From Eremomyces bilateralis CBS 781.70 (Eukaryota > Ascomycota > Dothideomycetes > Eremomycetales > Eremomycetaceae): 64,000 nucleotides of DNA. The stretch spans positions 166,635 to 230,634 of the forward strand of contig NW_022985087.1 of NCBI RefSeq assembly GCF_010015585.1, written 5' to 3'. The notes under the pieces were generated by a model. That model made no database searches and had not been told where the DNA came from. It saw only the letters and a list, made by a program, of their open reading frames with translations. Positions 9,023 to 20,082 of this stretch are shown here, piece after piece (the first letter of the stretch is position 1; every line of letters begins with the position of its first letter). Made by a program: the position numbers and the translations under genes.

Positions 9023-10786
9023 TCACTTACCATTGACCAACCCATTGTAACTTTTTCTCTCCTCCATTAATTCCTCCCGCAGCTCCTTAGCTTTCTCCAA
9101 ACTGACCGGGAAATCGTCCACATCGTTCACGACCTGCCCGACTAGCTCGGCAGGGAGGTCTCCAATGCCTCCGTTCTTCAGTAGCTCCTCCGCCCACCAG
9201 TCCCGTTGCTGGGGAGGGACGTTGGCCGTCGAGATCACTTTGACGTACGGGTCTATGAGGAAGAGCGCCACGATCTTCCGATGGCCCGGCTTCGTCCGAT
9301 CCTGGAGGCGGAATGGAGCCACCCGGTGCTGGAAGATGTTGGGGAAGGCCAGGAAACGGGACTGGCGGGCGAGGATCCGCCCAACCGGTTGGACGCTAGG
9401 GCTTTCGTTCTCGATGCCGTACACTACCTCCACGCCCTCGTTATCGTCCTGGCCGTATGACTTCCCCGACATGTCAATAGTGTCAGTGTACTGGCGGAAC
9501 CCTAGGTGCGAATCTGTGATGTTCTCGCAATCGTAGTAATACAACGCGGTAGCACAAATGTGTTCGTTCACAAAACCTTCGACGTGCCACGAGCCACCCT
9601 CGTACTCTGGCTTCTCAGGAGTCAGATGAATGTTCGCAAGCTTGACGATGACCTGGACTCCGTTCGGGATTTGCTTGCGAAGATCAACTGCAGGCGGTGG
9701 AGGATTCGCTGCGAAGTGCTTCAGATCCTCATCATACGTCTCCGGTTCGGGATAGGCGAGAATTCGATTATTTCGCATCCATTCCTCCCGATAGTCATAG
9801 TATGCATCCCTGTCCTCCTCATCCGGTTCGTCCTCGGCCGGCTCGTGGTCGTCCCATTCTCCATTGGGCCAATCGTATTCGATATGATCGATGCGGATAC
9901 GCAGCCGCTGCTGGTTGTGCGTGTGTGTCACGGAGGAGAGCGTCTCGTTCCAAAGCGGAATCGCTAGTGCAACGATCTCCTCCAAGATTGGATAGAGCGG
10001 TGCATCGTGGGTCGGATGAAGGTTGTTGACGTAGCTTTCAAACTTCACCTTCCCGCCTGCTTGGAATGACACCTCGCTCGGCAGCCATTGAAACCTCCGG
10101 GAAATGAAGCCGTTATAATCCCCGAATTGACCTTTGGGGGCCCGGATGACTTCGCCCTCTCCACATCTCTTCATGCAGTCCTGGACGCCGACCTTCTCTG
10201 CCTCCGTGGGGAACACGCGAGAGACACCGTAAATCAGAGGGAACAGCGACGGATGCACTAAGTCCAGAACCTTCTCATCCGAGCCAGGATGCCAGTCCTT
10301 TTGTTTCTCTGGGACATTCTCCAGCAGTTTGACGGCCTCGATCAGTTTCAATCGCAGCTCTTCCGGAACTAATTCGTCGGACTTTACCACGGAGGCGACA
10401 ATGTCTAAGACTCGCACGATGCCGGTGTCCTCATGCTGCTTGGCCTTGTTCCGGAGCTCTGCGATGCAGTAATCGAACATGTCGTCCGTAAAGTTTCGCC
10501 CATCGGGGTCATTGTCCACGACCTCACTGCCCCATTTAGCGACAATGGCCTCGTCGAAGACTTTACGACGCCATTCGGGCTTGTTGGTGAGCGCCTCCAT
10601 CACACCCAGCATGCTTTGCTCTCGAACGGTCACTGCCGAGGAGGAGTACTCCGAGAGCATCGCAGCAATCGGGAAGCGGGTCCGCTTTTTGAGCTTCTCC
10701 GCGCGATCCAAGGCGGTGAACTGGTCCAGCGGGATGCCGAAGCCCAGATGCTTCCCATTGTGATAGGCGCGATTTTTTGGCACCAT
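9023..10786 (-). CDS. DUF4246-family protein, probable Fe(II)/2-oxoglutarate oxygenase fold
   Basis: Intronless, 587 residues, the normal length for the fungal DUF4246 family. The N-terminal part has the family block with TVREQSMLGVMEALTNKPEW at about 53-72. The C-terminal half has WHVEGFVNEHICATALYY and later FQHRV and GHRKIVALFLIDP. The order His-x-Glu ... His ... Arg resembles the metal and 2-oxoglutarate ligands of double-stranded beta-helix oxygenases. That mechanistic reading is inference; the DUF itself has no settled function. The start at 10786 is the first ATG of the frame and agrees with the family N-terminus. A charged stretch (EDEPDEEDRDAYYDYREEW) sits in the middle. Confidence 0.85.
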   Translation of the reverse strand: MVPKNRAYHNGKHLGFGIPLDQFTALDRAEKLKKRTRFPIAAMLSEYSSSAVTVREQSMLGVMEALTNKPEWRRKVFDEAIVAKWGSEVVDNDPDGRNFTDDMFDYCIAELRNKAKQHEDTGIVRVLDIVASVVKSDELVPEELRLKLIEAVKLLENVPEKQKDWHPGSDEKVLDLVHPSLFPLIYGVSRVFPTEAEKVGVQDCMKRCGEGEVIRAPKGQFGDYNGFISRRFQWLPSEVSFQAGGKVKFESYVNNLHPTHDAPLYPILEEIVALAIPLWNETLSSVTHTHNQQRLRIRIDHIEYDWPNGEWDDHEPAEDEPDEEDRDAYYDYREEWMRNNRILAYPEPETYDEDLKHFAANPPPPAVDLRKQIPNGVQVIVKLANIHLTPEKPEYEGGSWHVEGFVNEHICATALYYYDCENITDSHLGFRQYTDTIDMSGKSYGQDDNEGVEVVYGIENESPSVQPVGRILARQSRFLAFPNIFQHRVAPFRLQDRTKPGHRKIVALFLIDPYVKVISTANVPPQQRDWWAEELLKNGGIGDLPAELVGQVVNDVDDFPVSLEKAKELREELMEERKSYNGLVNGK

Positions 10787-12347
10787 CTTGCTAACCCGTG
10801 AACGGAGACTGGATGATGAACGAGTTGGAAGAGGAGATCGGAAAAAAAGCAGCTAGCCAATTGAGTATTCGCTGAAGGGCACGCCAGAGCGAACGAAGCA
10901 CGAGAGACTTGGAAAGAAGAACTGAAAATCTTCGGAAACTCAGCGAGCGAATTGACCTACCGATGGATGCGGCACCCGTCCGGAACTATATTCCTTTATA
11001 CGTGGGCCATCGTCGAAATCTCCCACCTCCAAAGTCCGTCTCGCTCCTGAATCGACGACGGTGCTCAAAACGCTGGACGATGGTGGACGTGTTGTGCAGC
11101 TTCTGGGATTGGGCAGTGCAGGAGGCAGCAACCACTAGCGGAGTCAAACACGAGATAGCGCGGCTGTGCAGCCGATTTCCCCTGAAACCTGAAGCCTCAG
11201 CCCGGGCTCCAACTACATCGCCAAGGTTGGTGATGGGTTTTATAAAGAGATCGGTTGGTCTCAAAGATCGGATCTTGGTGGGATTTTCATCTGTGCTCCT
11301 TCTGCTGCCTTGCCAGATCACTGACCTCACCTCTTGGCTCTGCGTGTCTGACTGTGTGGCGTCCACCCCCTCTTCTTGCGACGGATGACGTGAGAGCATA
11401 CAGTCAAAAAGAAAGTCGGATCTCCCATACTACCACTCTCCGTTTAATAGTCCCGACCGACCGTCGCACCATCGATACCGTTGCCATCACCATCATGGGG
11501 AGATGGTGGTCGAAGAAAAGAAGGATTCTGGGAGTGGCCAATCCGGACCACCTTAGCTCTAAGAGTCCACGAGAGAAGAAACACGGGAAAAGGGGGTAGC
11601 ACGGCTCGTTTCGAGAGCGAGGAGAGAGCGGACGACTGGATATTATCTGTTCGGTATAGAATTCGTTAAGAAACCGGACACCAGGCTAAGCGACCTCCGA
11701 CACCAAACTAGCAAGTAGCGAAAGGAAGCGGAACGAAAGCACAGAGCGGTTCGGGATACGAGGAGGTTCGACGGAGCGTATATCTTTCTCTAAAGACTTG
11801 ACGAACTCGACGACATAGAGGGTTTAGAGTTAAAGCAAGGCCGAGAGAAAGCTCTATTAGGTAGTAGGAGCTGGCGTGGCTGGGTAAGCCAGGGACCCCG
11901 TTTTCGTGCACCCCCTCAAAACTTCAACAACACATAATAGGACCGATTTTGCGTAGTTCAACGCCCACCATATATCTTTGTATAGCTAAATTTGGAATTC
12001 AAAAGCACCGCACGAGGTGAATCCCCTAGCTATTCTACCTCTATTCGGAGGCATGGGAGGGGAGTTGGAAGATTCTGTTAAACAATAGCCTTATGCCACT
12101 GAAGTGTCCTGGCGTGCCGCAACAGTTCTTTCATCCATGTCATATGCACGTGACCTCCGATTTGGTGGCAACGTCAACTGGTTCTGCCTTCGTTCGGAAT
12201 CGGATCGAAATGCACCGGCACCTGCTGACATATCAGTGGCCTTGTAGCCAACATGATGCGCCTTCATAGATGTTTCGATTCCACTTCGTCTGGATCGGTC
12301 CTCATCCAACTTCCAAGTGATCCTGGTTGAAAGCTGGTGCGATCAGT
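10787..12347. other. Intergenic, 1.5 kb, no gene recognised
   Basis: ORFs of 137-159 codons overlap on both strands at 10909-11399 but look compositional, with no domain signal. A purine-rich stretch at 11550-11870 has unusual composition and could be an old repeat fragment, but I could not assign it. No tRNA A/B box pair was seen. Confidence 0.4.
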
Positions 12348-13415
12348 ATGGAGGACATAGTACATGCACCACAAGAGGGCGACCTGGTCATTCCCGACAG
12401 CGACAATACCCTCTCAATCACCATCCACCACCATGGCAAGCCTTACGAGTTCGCATTACAGGCGTTATCGACTGTAGAAGACCTCTCATCCCATATCTCG
12501 ACCACTCTCAACATCCCAACCTCCAACCAAAAGCTGTTCATCTCCCCAAAGCCTGGCATCCTCAAGCCACCCTTTCCATCCACCTCTATCTCTGCCCTCC
12601 TTTCCTCCTCCAAGCCCCCAAAGATCACCCTTCTAGCTTCTACCGCATCGGAAATCGCCGCCGCTGAAACAGCTCTTAAACCGCGCGAGCGATCTACGGC
12701 ATCGAAATCCTTCCGTCCTACTAAGACCCAGGCCTCCTCACAATCGAGGGGCATCACCGCCACCGACTCCGCAACTTACACCTTCGCCACCATCCGACCC
12801 CTTCCATATCTTCCAGAACCGCAGCATGCCGAGAAGTATCTCCGCCGTCTCGCCGACGACCCAGGCATACGGCGCGTCATGGCCAAACATAAGTTCCGCG
12901 TAGGGCTGTTGACCGAAATGGACCCGGCCGCGCATACGGATGCATCACACGAAGGGGTCAGCCGGACGTTGGGACTAAATCGGAATGGCGGCGAGGTTAT
13001 TGAGCTTCGGTTACGGACAGATGCTGGAGATGGGTGGCGGCAGTACGATGCAGTCCGGAAGACGTTGTGCCATGAACTCACGCACAACGTGTGGGGACCT
13101 CATGATTCGAATTTCTGGAAATTGTGTCGAGAGCTGGAGAAGGAGGTTGCGGGTGGAGATTGGTGGAAGGGGAGGGGACAGACGGCGGGTGACGGACCTG
13201 GGTGGGTTGGGACAGATGAGGAGGAAGAACATGTGGATGGCGGCGGGTGGACGGGTGGGAGTTATGTGCTTGGTAGAAAGGGGATGGGCGAGCAAGGGAG
13301 TGGGCTATCTAGAAGGGAAATCTTAGCGAAGGCGGCGGAGGAGAGGGCGAGGAAGGTTAGGGAGGCAGAAGGACAAGGGAAGCGAGACGGGCAGGGGAGC
13401 TCGAGTCCATCATAG
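12348..13415 (+). CDS. WLM-domain metalloprotease with N-terminal ubiquitin-like domain (Wss1-related)
   Basis: 355 residues from ATG 12348; an in-frame TTG at 12327 is not needed. Residues 18-95 look like a ubiquitin-like fold (ITIHHHGKPYEFALQ ... KLFISPKPG). The second half is the WLM domain: conserved ADDPGIRRVMAKHKFRVGLLTEM, then the zinc site CHELTHNVWGPHDSNFW with HELTH at residue 242 and the third His eleven residues on (HExxHx6H pattern). A C-terminal RREILAKAAEERARK helix closes the domain. UBL-WLM proteins belong to the Wss1/SPRTN group that degrades DNA-protein crosslinks and SUMO- or ubiquitin-tagged chromatin proteins. No SHP or SIM motif stands out, so the partner is open. The Gly/Glu-rich segment at about 270-310 is probably disordered. 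Confidence 0.88.
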   Translation: MEDIVHAPQEGDLVIPDSDNTLSITIHHHGKPYEFALQALSTVEDLSSHISTTLNIPTSNQKLFISPKPGILKPPFPSTSISALLSSSKPPKITLLASTASEIAAAETALKPRERSTASKSFRPTKTQASSQSRGITATDSATYTFATIRPLPYLPEPQHAEKYLRRLADDPGIRRVMAKHKFRVGLLTEMDPAAHTDASHEGVSRTLGLNRNGGEVIELRLRTDAGDGWRQYDAVRKTLCHELTHNVWGPHDSNFWKLCRELEKEVAGGDWWKGRGQTAGDGPGWVGTDEEEEHVDGGGWTGGSYVLGRKGMGEQGSGLSRREILAKAAEERARKVREAEGQGKRDGQGSSSPS

Positions 13416-13753
13416 GGGGTTTGTTCAACTTTGATGCGATTTATACATAGCCCATGTGTCGCTGACGGTGACATGATATGGCATTCCGTATTTGAGATAC
13501 CACTGCAGCGTGGGCGTTGGGGTTCCACAAAGATTTATCATTTATGATCATTATCATTGATCCACCGCTGCACATGGTCGAAACTGTATGCATCCTTTGA
13601 TAACTATTCGGGTTCCAACCAGTCCTGAAATACAGCCGTACACCGGATTGCGGGATTGCTGCGTAGCGCCTAATAATAACACAACTTTGGATATCGTGAT
13701 TTGCGGAGCGAAGCTCCTTCCCACTCTAACGTAATATGAATTGCTCAAAACCG
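13416..13753. other. Intergenic between convergent genes
   Basis: 338 bp with no ORF of interest; it should contain the 3' UTRs of the WLM and MARVEL genes. Confidence 0.5.
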
Positions 13754-14329
13754 TTACACCTCCTGCATACGCTGGTGCGGGCCGTTATTCGGGTCGTGGC
13801 GCGATGTACGCCAGCAATGCAGCGCGGCCATGACCGTCGTTGCAGCGAAGAGCGCCCTGTGTCTCTCATTAGCACATCACGTCTTCTACCATTCCAGCAC
13901 CTCCTTACCAAGAGACGGCAGCCACACCAGTAGCCCCTTTTGCGACCGAGCAGACGTGTCCCAAGCAGACACGGTTGCCCAAGAAGACTGCCAGCGCGAC
14001 GAAGCCTGCGAACCAGAATAGCATCGTGACGGACTCGACGGCAAGAATGGCGTATTTGTGGGCGGCAGCGGGGAACTTGGCAGGAGCCAGTATGAGGTAG
14101 ACAAGCGCAACGTTGGACCAGATGGAACAGAAGATAAGAAAGTTGATTTGGGTGGGCGCCATGGCGTGCCAGTAGCCTAACCACCAATTGGAGACTATGA
14201 AGTGGTCAATACGGATATGATCATCGGGTAAGGATTGATCATAGACGTACCATATCCTGTTAGACCCAAGACAACAATAGCGGTGACGGTCTGGATACCA
14301 CGGAGCGGAAGGATGGGATTAATCGCCAT
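13754..14329 (-). CDS. MARVEL-domain four-span membrane protein
   Basis: Three exons: 14329-14251, 14194-13909 and 13856-13754. Introns are 56 and 52 bp, with donors GTACGT and GTAAGG and acceptors CATAG and CACAG. The join is in frame and gives 155 residues. Four hydrophobic spans are visible: GIQTVTAIVVLGLTGY, INFLIFCSIWSNVALVYLIL, AILAVESVTMLFWFAGFVALAVFL and a final ALFAATTVMAALHCW. The fourth is preceded by two Cys (VCLGHVC). Conserved WWLGYWHAMAP lies between spans 1 and 2. MARVEL proteins such as yeast Nce102 organise plasma-membrane domains (eisosomes) or vesicle traffic; which of these applies cannot be told. The C-terminus is short and polar (RHDPNNGPHQRMQEV). Confidence 0.86.
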
Positions 14330-15627
14330 GGTCACTAATGACCCGAACCTCAAAGACAATAGCTCCGTAAGATGAATGAAATGATCGCAGTATGCTCTGT
14401 CTAACTCCAGAGCATGAAGAAGTAACGAATGACTTTGATAAAGCTATATCAGGGATTCGATTTCAGAACAGAAAAGAGAGAAAGAAACAAACAACTTACA
14501 AACCCGAACAGACAGATAGGAAGTGGGCAAATAACGGATGGATCGGATGAATATTAGAAGCCTGTCATATTTTTGTAAGAGCCAGGCATATACAAGGCGA
14601 AAAGACATCTCCCGGTCGATGTCAGTTACATGGAAATATAGTTATACGGGTCCAGTGAGACGATGGCAGCCCCATCCACGTTCCAAACTACAGGGGACAG
14701 CCTCGCAAGTACGAGATCCAATACGCGCCAGACCAAGGGAAAGCTCGTTTGAAGATTTCAAACTCAAACAGACACCCGATGGCACGGAATTTCTAGGCCC
14801 ACGGATACCGGAATGGGCGGCTCTAGGGACGATTCAAGGATGGATTGAAATGAACCCTTGCTTTCGATATAACTCCCATTAAACGCCCAGTTAGTGATCA
14901 AGGAATTAAAAGAGGTCATACAGTCTACCATGTGCATAATCAACCCAAAATCAAGCTTAGCTGTGACGAAGAAGAGGGCGATTTGGTGGAGGACGTTACT
15001 ATACCATATCGCGTTTCAGAAAGTTCAGGAGCCATCCCTGACGCCCCCCGGCTCGCTGTTGGTTGGTGGGCAACACGTAGATTGAATAAGGCGTAACGTC
15101 GAACTGGGGACTAATGTGGTCTACATTTAAATTATGGATGATAACAGATACGCGAGAGCCGAGATGAGGGAGTGCACGTGGGTGGGAATACAGTGGACGG
15201 TGCGCAGGGGGATGACGTTCGGACAATAAATGTTGGGAGCAGAATGAGGCGTAGGAGATAAAAATTTATCGAAGCTTAGCTTTGATTATCTTATATATAT
15301 AATGCCTGACAACATAGGCATCAAATCACCTCACTGAAAAGGCAAATCTGACCAACGCACTTGCACAGGTGTCTACATTGTCGTCTAGTCTAGTCTATTC
15401 GCGCGTGGAGACAGCTAGCTTCGTCAAAGTCAAGATATCATGTCAGATGATTCATAATACCAACACCGCTATTCCAGAACTCCCAAGTGATGCGCTGCAA
15501 GCTCTATGTGAAGAAATATGGTCTATGCCATGCCCGATGCCCAAATAATACGTCCGATGCGGGCCGCCGCACAGGATTTCTTGTTAGAAGGTCGATTCGT
15601 AAATTCATTACATCCGTTCTGTCTCCC
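14330..15627. other. Intergenic, 1.3 kb
   Basis: No gene recognised. The first ~200 bp upstream of the MARVEL start is its probable promoter and 5' UTR. AT-rich TTATATATATAATG near 15291-15304 is the only conspicuous sequence. Confidence 0.4.
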
Positions 15628-17193
15628 TTAAGAAGCCATGAATAGTCCCGCGCCCATCGCCGCTGCTCCAGCGAGAACTTCTTTCCGCAGCGTCGGTGGC
15701 GGGGTGGCCTTTGCGGCAGAAGCTTCACTGACGTCGCTTTGGATGCTTGCCGTCCGGCCCGTACCAGGCGCCACGGCGGCGGTAGAAGGGGCGCCGTCGA
15801 CGTGGACAGCATTCGGGACACCATCGGAGTCGTTCGTGATGGCTTGGATTTTCGATTCCGTGGAATTGAAATTGGTGGCGGCGATGGAGATTTCGTTATT
15901 AGTGAGATCGTAGACGACATAGGCGGAGCGAAGAAAGGTGTCGCCAAGGACGACGGAAGATGAGCCCTCAGACGGAGCAATGCCTAAACCTGGGAGTTAG
16001 TACAATGCCCAGACTTGCCCGGAAGGACCGTGAATGGGTTACATACCGAAGACGCAGTCATTTGATCCAGGGTCACTGCTACTAGAAAAGATAAGCTCGT
16101 TCATCGGGACGGAAATTGTGGGCTTGGTGAATGTAAAGTCGATCGTATCGTCGCTGTTCGCAAGATCGCACTCTACGAACCCATATCCTTCCTGGGTGTC
16201 GTAGGTGACACTATATCGGTCGTAAATCTCATCAACAATCTTGTTCGGCAGGTAGATCAAGCTGCTGCCCGAGTCTAGAAGAACAGGAACAACTTCATCT
16301 TTGAAAATAGTTTTTCCTCCCGATGCCATCTCCGTCAGCCCAATGGCGAACTCAACATATACACCTGATTGGGAAAGTATCGGCAGTGTATAGAGCTCGC
16401 CCTCGTATTTTTCCGTGTCGACGCCACCGAACAAGATGCTGCCGGTGTTGGCGTCCATATCGTTTAACCACAAGGAGTACGCGTTCGACTGAACAAGACC
16501 CTGTTCTTGCAATTTTTGGGGCACATTTGGGTAAGGCTTCAAGCCTGCGCGACCAACGGCGACCTCATTGATCGGGTACCCGATGCCGAGGACGCCATTT
16601 CCGTTGCTGCTCTCATAGCCAACGCCAAACTGCTGTCCATCCAGGATCGCACCGCCGATGTCCACATTGTCCTTCACATAGTCACCCGACGCCCCCGTAC
16701 CGTCTTGGTACGAAATATCGAACTGGGAATTGACGTAGTGGTACGTTGAGGAGGCATTCGCATCATACGCGCCGGTTCGGCATCGCCCATTCGATTCACA
16801 GAACTCCGATGGTACCGCATTGACCCAAAGATCACTGCTGCCCGTGTCGATGTGTAGTTGGATTTGTTGACCCGGTGTGCCGATCGTCAAGTTCGCGAGG
16901 TATAGCGTCTCCTGGTTGTCAAGAGTGACCTGGTGCGTACCGGATTGTCGACGCGCAAGTCGTCGGGATCGAATTTCCTGGTCGCGTTTGATGAGGGTTT
17001 TGATATCGTCATCTCGCCGCTGAATGTCGAGTTGCACAGCCGAAGTTGGAACCTAAGGGCGAGATGGTCAGTTCCTTGCTCGGTGTGAGCGGTTTTCAAC
17101 TTGACATACTTCACGTTGCAATAATGTGATCGCCTCCGTCAGCGAGGAGAATAATAGCGACGCTGTAGTAAATAGCGTGTTGATATTCCGCAT
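15628..17193 (-). CDS. Secreted pepsin-like aspartic protease, yapsin type, probably GPI-anchored
   Basis: Three exons: 17193-17110, 17052-16047 and 15983-15628 (introns 57 and 63 bp with GTATGT donors). They join in frame to 481 residues. A signal peptide spans residues 1-22 (LFTTASLLFSSLTEA). A propeptide with dibasic RRLARR at about 57-63 suggests Kex2-type processing. Catalytic motifs are DTGSSDLW (Asp at about 97) and DSGSSLIYLP in the second lobe, with the flap tyrosine region and conserved LGDTFLRSAYVVYDL near the C-terminus. The tail is Ser/Thr/Ala/Pro-rich and ends in a short hydrophobic stretch (LAGAAAMGAGLFMAS), as in GPI-anchored yapsins/OpsB-type proteases of the cell surface. 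These act in wall remodelling and protein shedding. Family assignment is firm; the GPI anchor is inferred from the tail. Confidence 0.92.
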
Positions 17194-18519
17194 TGTAGAT
17201 TACAGTTAAATGAAATTAAATGTACGAGGAAAGGAGAGGAAAGCGGAAATGTGTTCAAACGACAATGACAGCGATACCGACTTGGTCTTCAAGGACAGAG
17301 AATAGAAAAGCAGAATCGGAGAGAATATAAGTGGTTTCATGGTACGCGCAATGCGCGTGGTTCCGTGAACCAAACTTGCTAAGTAGTTGCTACTATGTAT
17401 AGCGGTATCTGAGGCATTTTGACGGATATTGATGGACACCTAGATGACGCGGCTCCAGGCGCTGATGTTGCGCAGACTGCCGTGGCGGATCCGACAGAGC
17501 CACCACGGCCAGCACTCGTTAGTCAGAACAGGACATGAAGGCGGCATCGACGAGTGGCAATAATATGTCATGCTGGTTACAGATCCGACCACCTGTCTTC
17601 GGCTCCAGATGCCAAGTTGCTGGGCTGAAATGTGTATCAGACCATGGGTTTGGATTTTGGGAACCGCATCTTATCGGGAACGTCTTTTATCGGGTGCCAC
17701 AGGTGACAACCAACTCTTCGGATTGACAGCCAAATTTCATCAAATCCCATCCGCCATTGGAAGCCTTGATTTTGCCAGTCATTTCTAGAGAGAGAAGCTT
17801 CCAATGTTCACCTTTGCCCGCGTAGCGACGAACTAGTAATGCCGCCTAGAATACCGAATTCGGATTGAATCGACGCAGGCGGAGAAATTTGAAGGCCAGA
17901 AAGGCCATGATCCCAGAGCAGGAAGCTTGATGGTAATTCGATGACGGCCCAGAAGGAAATCAAGGGACGACTGAATGAGACAGTAGATGTGTCGTTGGCA
18001 TGGTGTTGTGAAGTTCTGAAGAGCCAAGAGGACTTGGGAAATTGGAATCAATGGAAGGAACTGTGGTCCCGTGCCCGATGTGACCTGTCACAACAGTCAC
18101 GTGCATTTATGTCATCAATCATGAAATAAAATCTTGAAGTTGAACAATTCATCACGCAACAATAATGCGTATTGATATTTGAACTAATTTACGGCATACT
18201 TAGGTTTGGTTCATAGCTAGCATCATGTCGCTGAGGTTGAGGCCTTGTCAGCATCCTTCACGAGGACTAGCTCAGAGAATGTTGCCCAGCCATCTCAGAC
18301 GAATCAAACTGACTCAGAATGAGACATCTCATGAGTGGATAGCAACAACCTCGATATAATCCGGCAGAGAGCTTTCACCAGTGCCACAGGGCAGGTTTGT
18401 ATGTAACGGTTCATCTTATTTATATGTTCTCCGCGAGTCGTGCTCCCACCAACAAAGGCCCATTGTCTGCTACGAAGGCGGAGTACAATACTTTAAGTAC
18501 AGCTATTCCGTACTTAACC
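17194..18519. other. Intergenic, divergent promoters
   Basis: About 1.3 kb between the divergent protease and acyltransferase genes. No ORF worth reporting. It should carry both promoters; no specific operator was identified. Confidence 0.4.
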
Positions 18520-19908
18520 ATGAGTTCCAACGACAACGTCATCATTCCAGGACCGTCTTTCCAAATCAATCTCCCTAGGCTCGATGCTTGCCATCCGGTC
18601 CGTTACAGCCGCCGTCTGCTTTTCTTCCGTTGCACCTCATCCGCAGAGCATGATGCACAACTTGCCGCCTTCAAGACCGGCTTACAAAGACTGGTCTTTC
18701 GGTGTCCTATACTTGGCGGCTCAATTGGCCCGCTGCCTGCCGAGGAAGCCAGCGATGAAAACCCAGATTGGCGAACGATTGCGCCTGACCGTGGCCTCGA
18801 GTTGATTATACGAGATTTGCGAACAAAAATACCGAGTTTCGAGAAGTTTGAGGCTGCCGGATTTCCTCCTCTAGATCTTCCGTATGAGCTGCTCGCGCCT
18901 GTTCCTCAGGATATCGGTAACGTGGGACCTGCATGTAAGGTGCAGTTTAGTGCAATCGACGGTGGTACCATTGTCACATTCTCGATGTCACATTGCGTTG
19001 CCGATGGCGCAGGGGCAAATGAGCTGATGCGCATACTAAGCGAGGAGACACGACTCGCACAAGAGCATGCAACTGCGGACGCAACGAACGAGGACCCGTC
19101 AATCCCTGTGGCTACAGGAATAGGAATAGACCGATCTGTTTTGCGCGAAATAACCAGCGAGTTGCCGTTCGATATCCAAGACCATCCGGGATATACGTCG
19201 GGTTCCTCGGACCCGTCTTCGCCAGAGAAATCGGTGCTTGGATTCACGGCTACAGGATCGGAAATCCCAGTGCTCCTCCACATCTCCCCATCTGCCCTGG
19301 GACGGCTCAAGGAAGAAGCACAGCTGCCAGACGCACCGTCAATCTCAACTCACGATGCGCTGAGCGCTCTCATGTGGCGAAGTGTCCTTCTCATCCGCAG
19401 TCTCCGGTCTACCATTCCGCAGGACTTATCCTCTTTAACCGGGAGCGTTTTTATGCCTTCGAATGCACGTCGGCACCTCGGCTTACCGCCATCATACGTC
19501 GGTAATGCCGTCTATCAGCTTGCTGCATCGCTCGATCTTGCCACCCTCTTCTCGCCTTCTGGTCTTGGCCACGCTGCAAGTGCTGTCCGCCGTGCCATAA
19601 ATGCTGTGAGACCAGCTCTGGTAGCTAGTCTTATTGCTAAGTCCAAAGACATGTGGATCGATTGGGCCTTTCCAGGCACCATGTTAACAACTGGGGTGGC
19701 TATGGGCACGGATTGGAGGAACGATGAACTGTATGGTCACGACTGGGGAACGGCGTTTGGGCCTTTGATGAGATATAGGTATCCGAATGGGGCTTTCAAC
19801 TGCATCATGCCCAAATTACCGGATGGCGCAGCCGAAGTGATGGTGGGCATTCTGCCAGAGGAGGTTGAAGTGTTGAAAGGCCCTGAGTGCTTTGGGAAGT
19901 ACATCTAG
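18520..19908 (+). CDS. BAHD-type acyl-CoA-dependent acyltransferase (transferase family)
   Basis: Intronless. ATG 18520 gives 462 residues beginning SSNDNVIIPGPSF; an in-frame ATG at 18424 would add 32 residues that look untypical. The catalytic His-x3-Asp is MSHCVADGAG at about residue 158. The structural motif near the C-terminus, DFGWG in plants, appears as HDWGTAFG at about 408. Fungal members transfer acyl groups to secondary-metabolite alcohols (for example trichothecene 3-O-acetyltransferase types) or detoxify phenolics. The neighbourhood has no polyketide, peptide or terpene synthase, so this does not look like part of a biosynthetic cluster. The substrate is unknown. Confidence 0.88.
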   Translation: MSSNDNVIIPGPSFQINLPRLDACHPVRYSRRLLFFRCTSSAEHDAQLAAFKTGLQRLVFRCPILGGSIGPLPAEEASDENPDWRTIAPDRGLELIIRDLRTKIPSFEKFEAAGFPPLDLPYELLAPVPQDIGNVGPACKVQFSAIDGGTIVTFSMSHCVADGAGANELMRILSEETRLAQEHATADATNEDPSIPVATGIGIDRSVLREITSELPFDIQDHPGYTSGSSDPSSPEKSVLGFTATGSEIPVLLHISPSALGRLKEEAQLPDAPSISTHDALSALMWRSVLLIRSLRSTIPQDLSSLTGSVFMPSNARRHLGLPPSYVGNAVYQLAASLDLATLFSPSGLGHAASAVRRAINAVRPALVASLIAKSKDMWIDWAFPGTMLTTGVAMGTDWRNDELYGHDWGTAFGPLMRYRYPNGAFNCIMPKLPDGAAEVMVGILPEEVEVLKGPECFGKYI

Positions 19909-20082
19909 AGACACAACCTTCCTAAACATGCTCATGTCAGAGCTACGAGGTGATATTCGTGTGGTCGGATATCAGTCGATGCTTGCAACAGCTGGGTGAA
20001 CGGACAATTGACCATTAGGGTTCAAGTCGGGCTATGAACTGTGAGGATTATAGTTCCCACACATCCATACCATAGCTCATCT

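Noticed and set aside
10909-11399. Overlapping ORFs of 159 (+) and 137 (-) codons
   Set aside because: No recognisable domain, no splice continuation, overlapping on both strands; likely chance.
18397-19908. 503-residue start for the acyltransferase at TTG/ATG upstream
   Set aside because: The first 40 residues do not resemble the family; the ATG at 18520 fits better.
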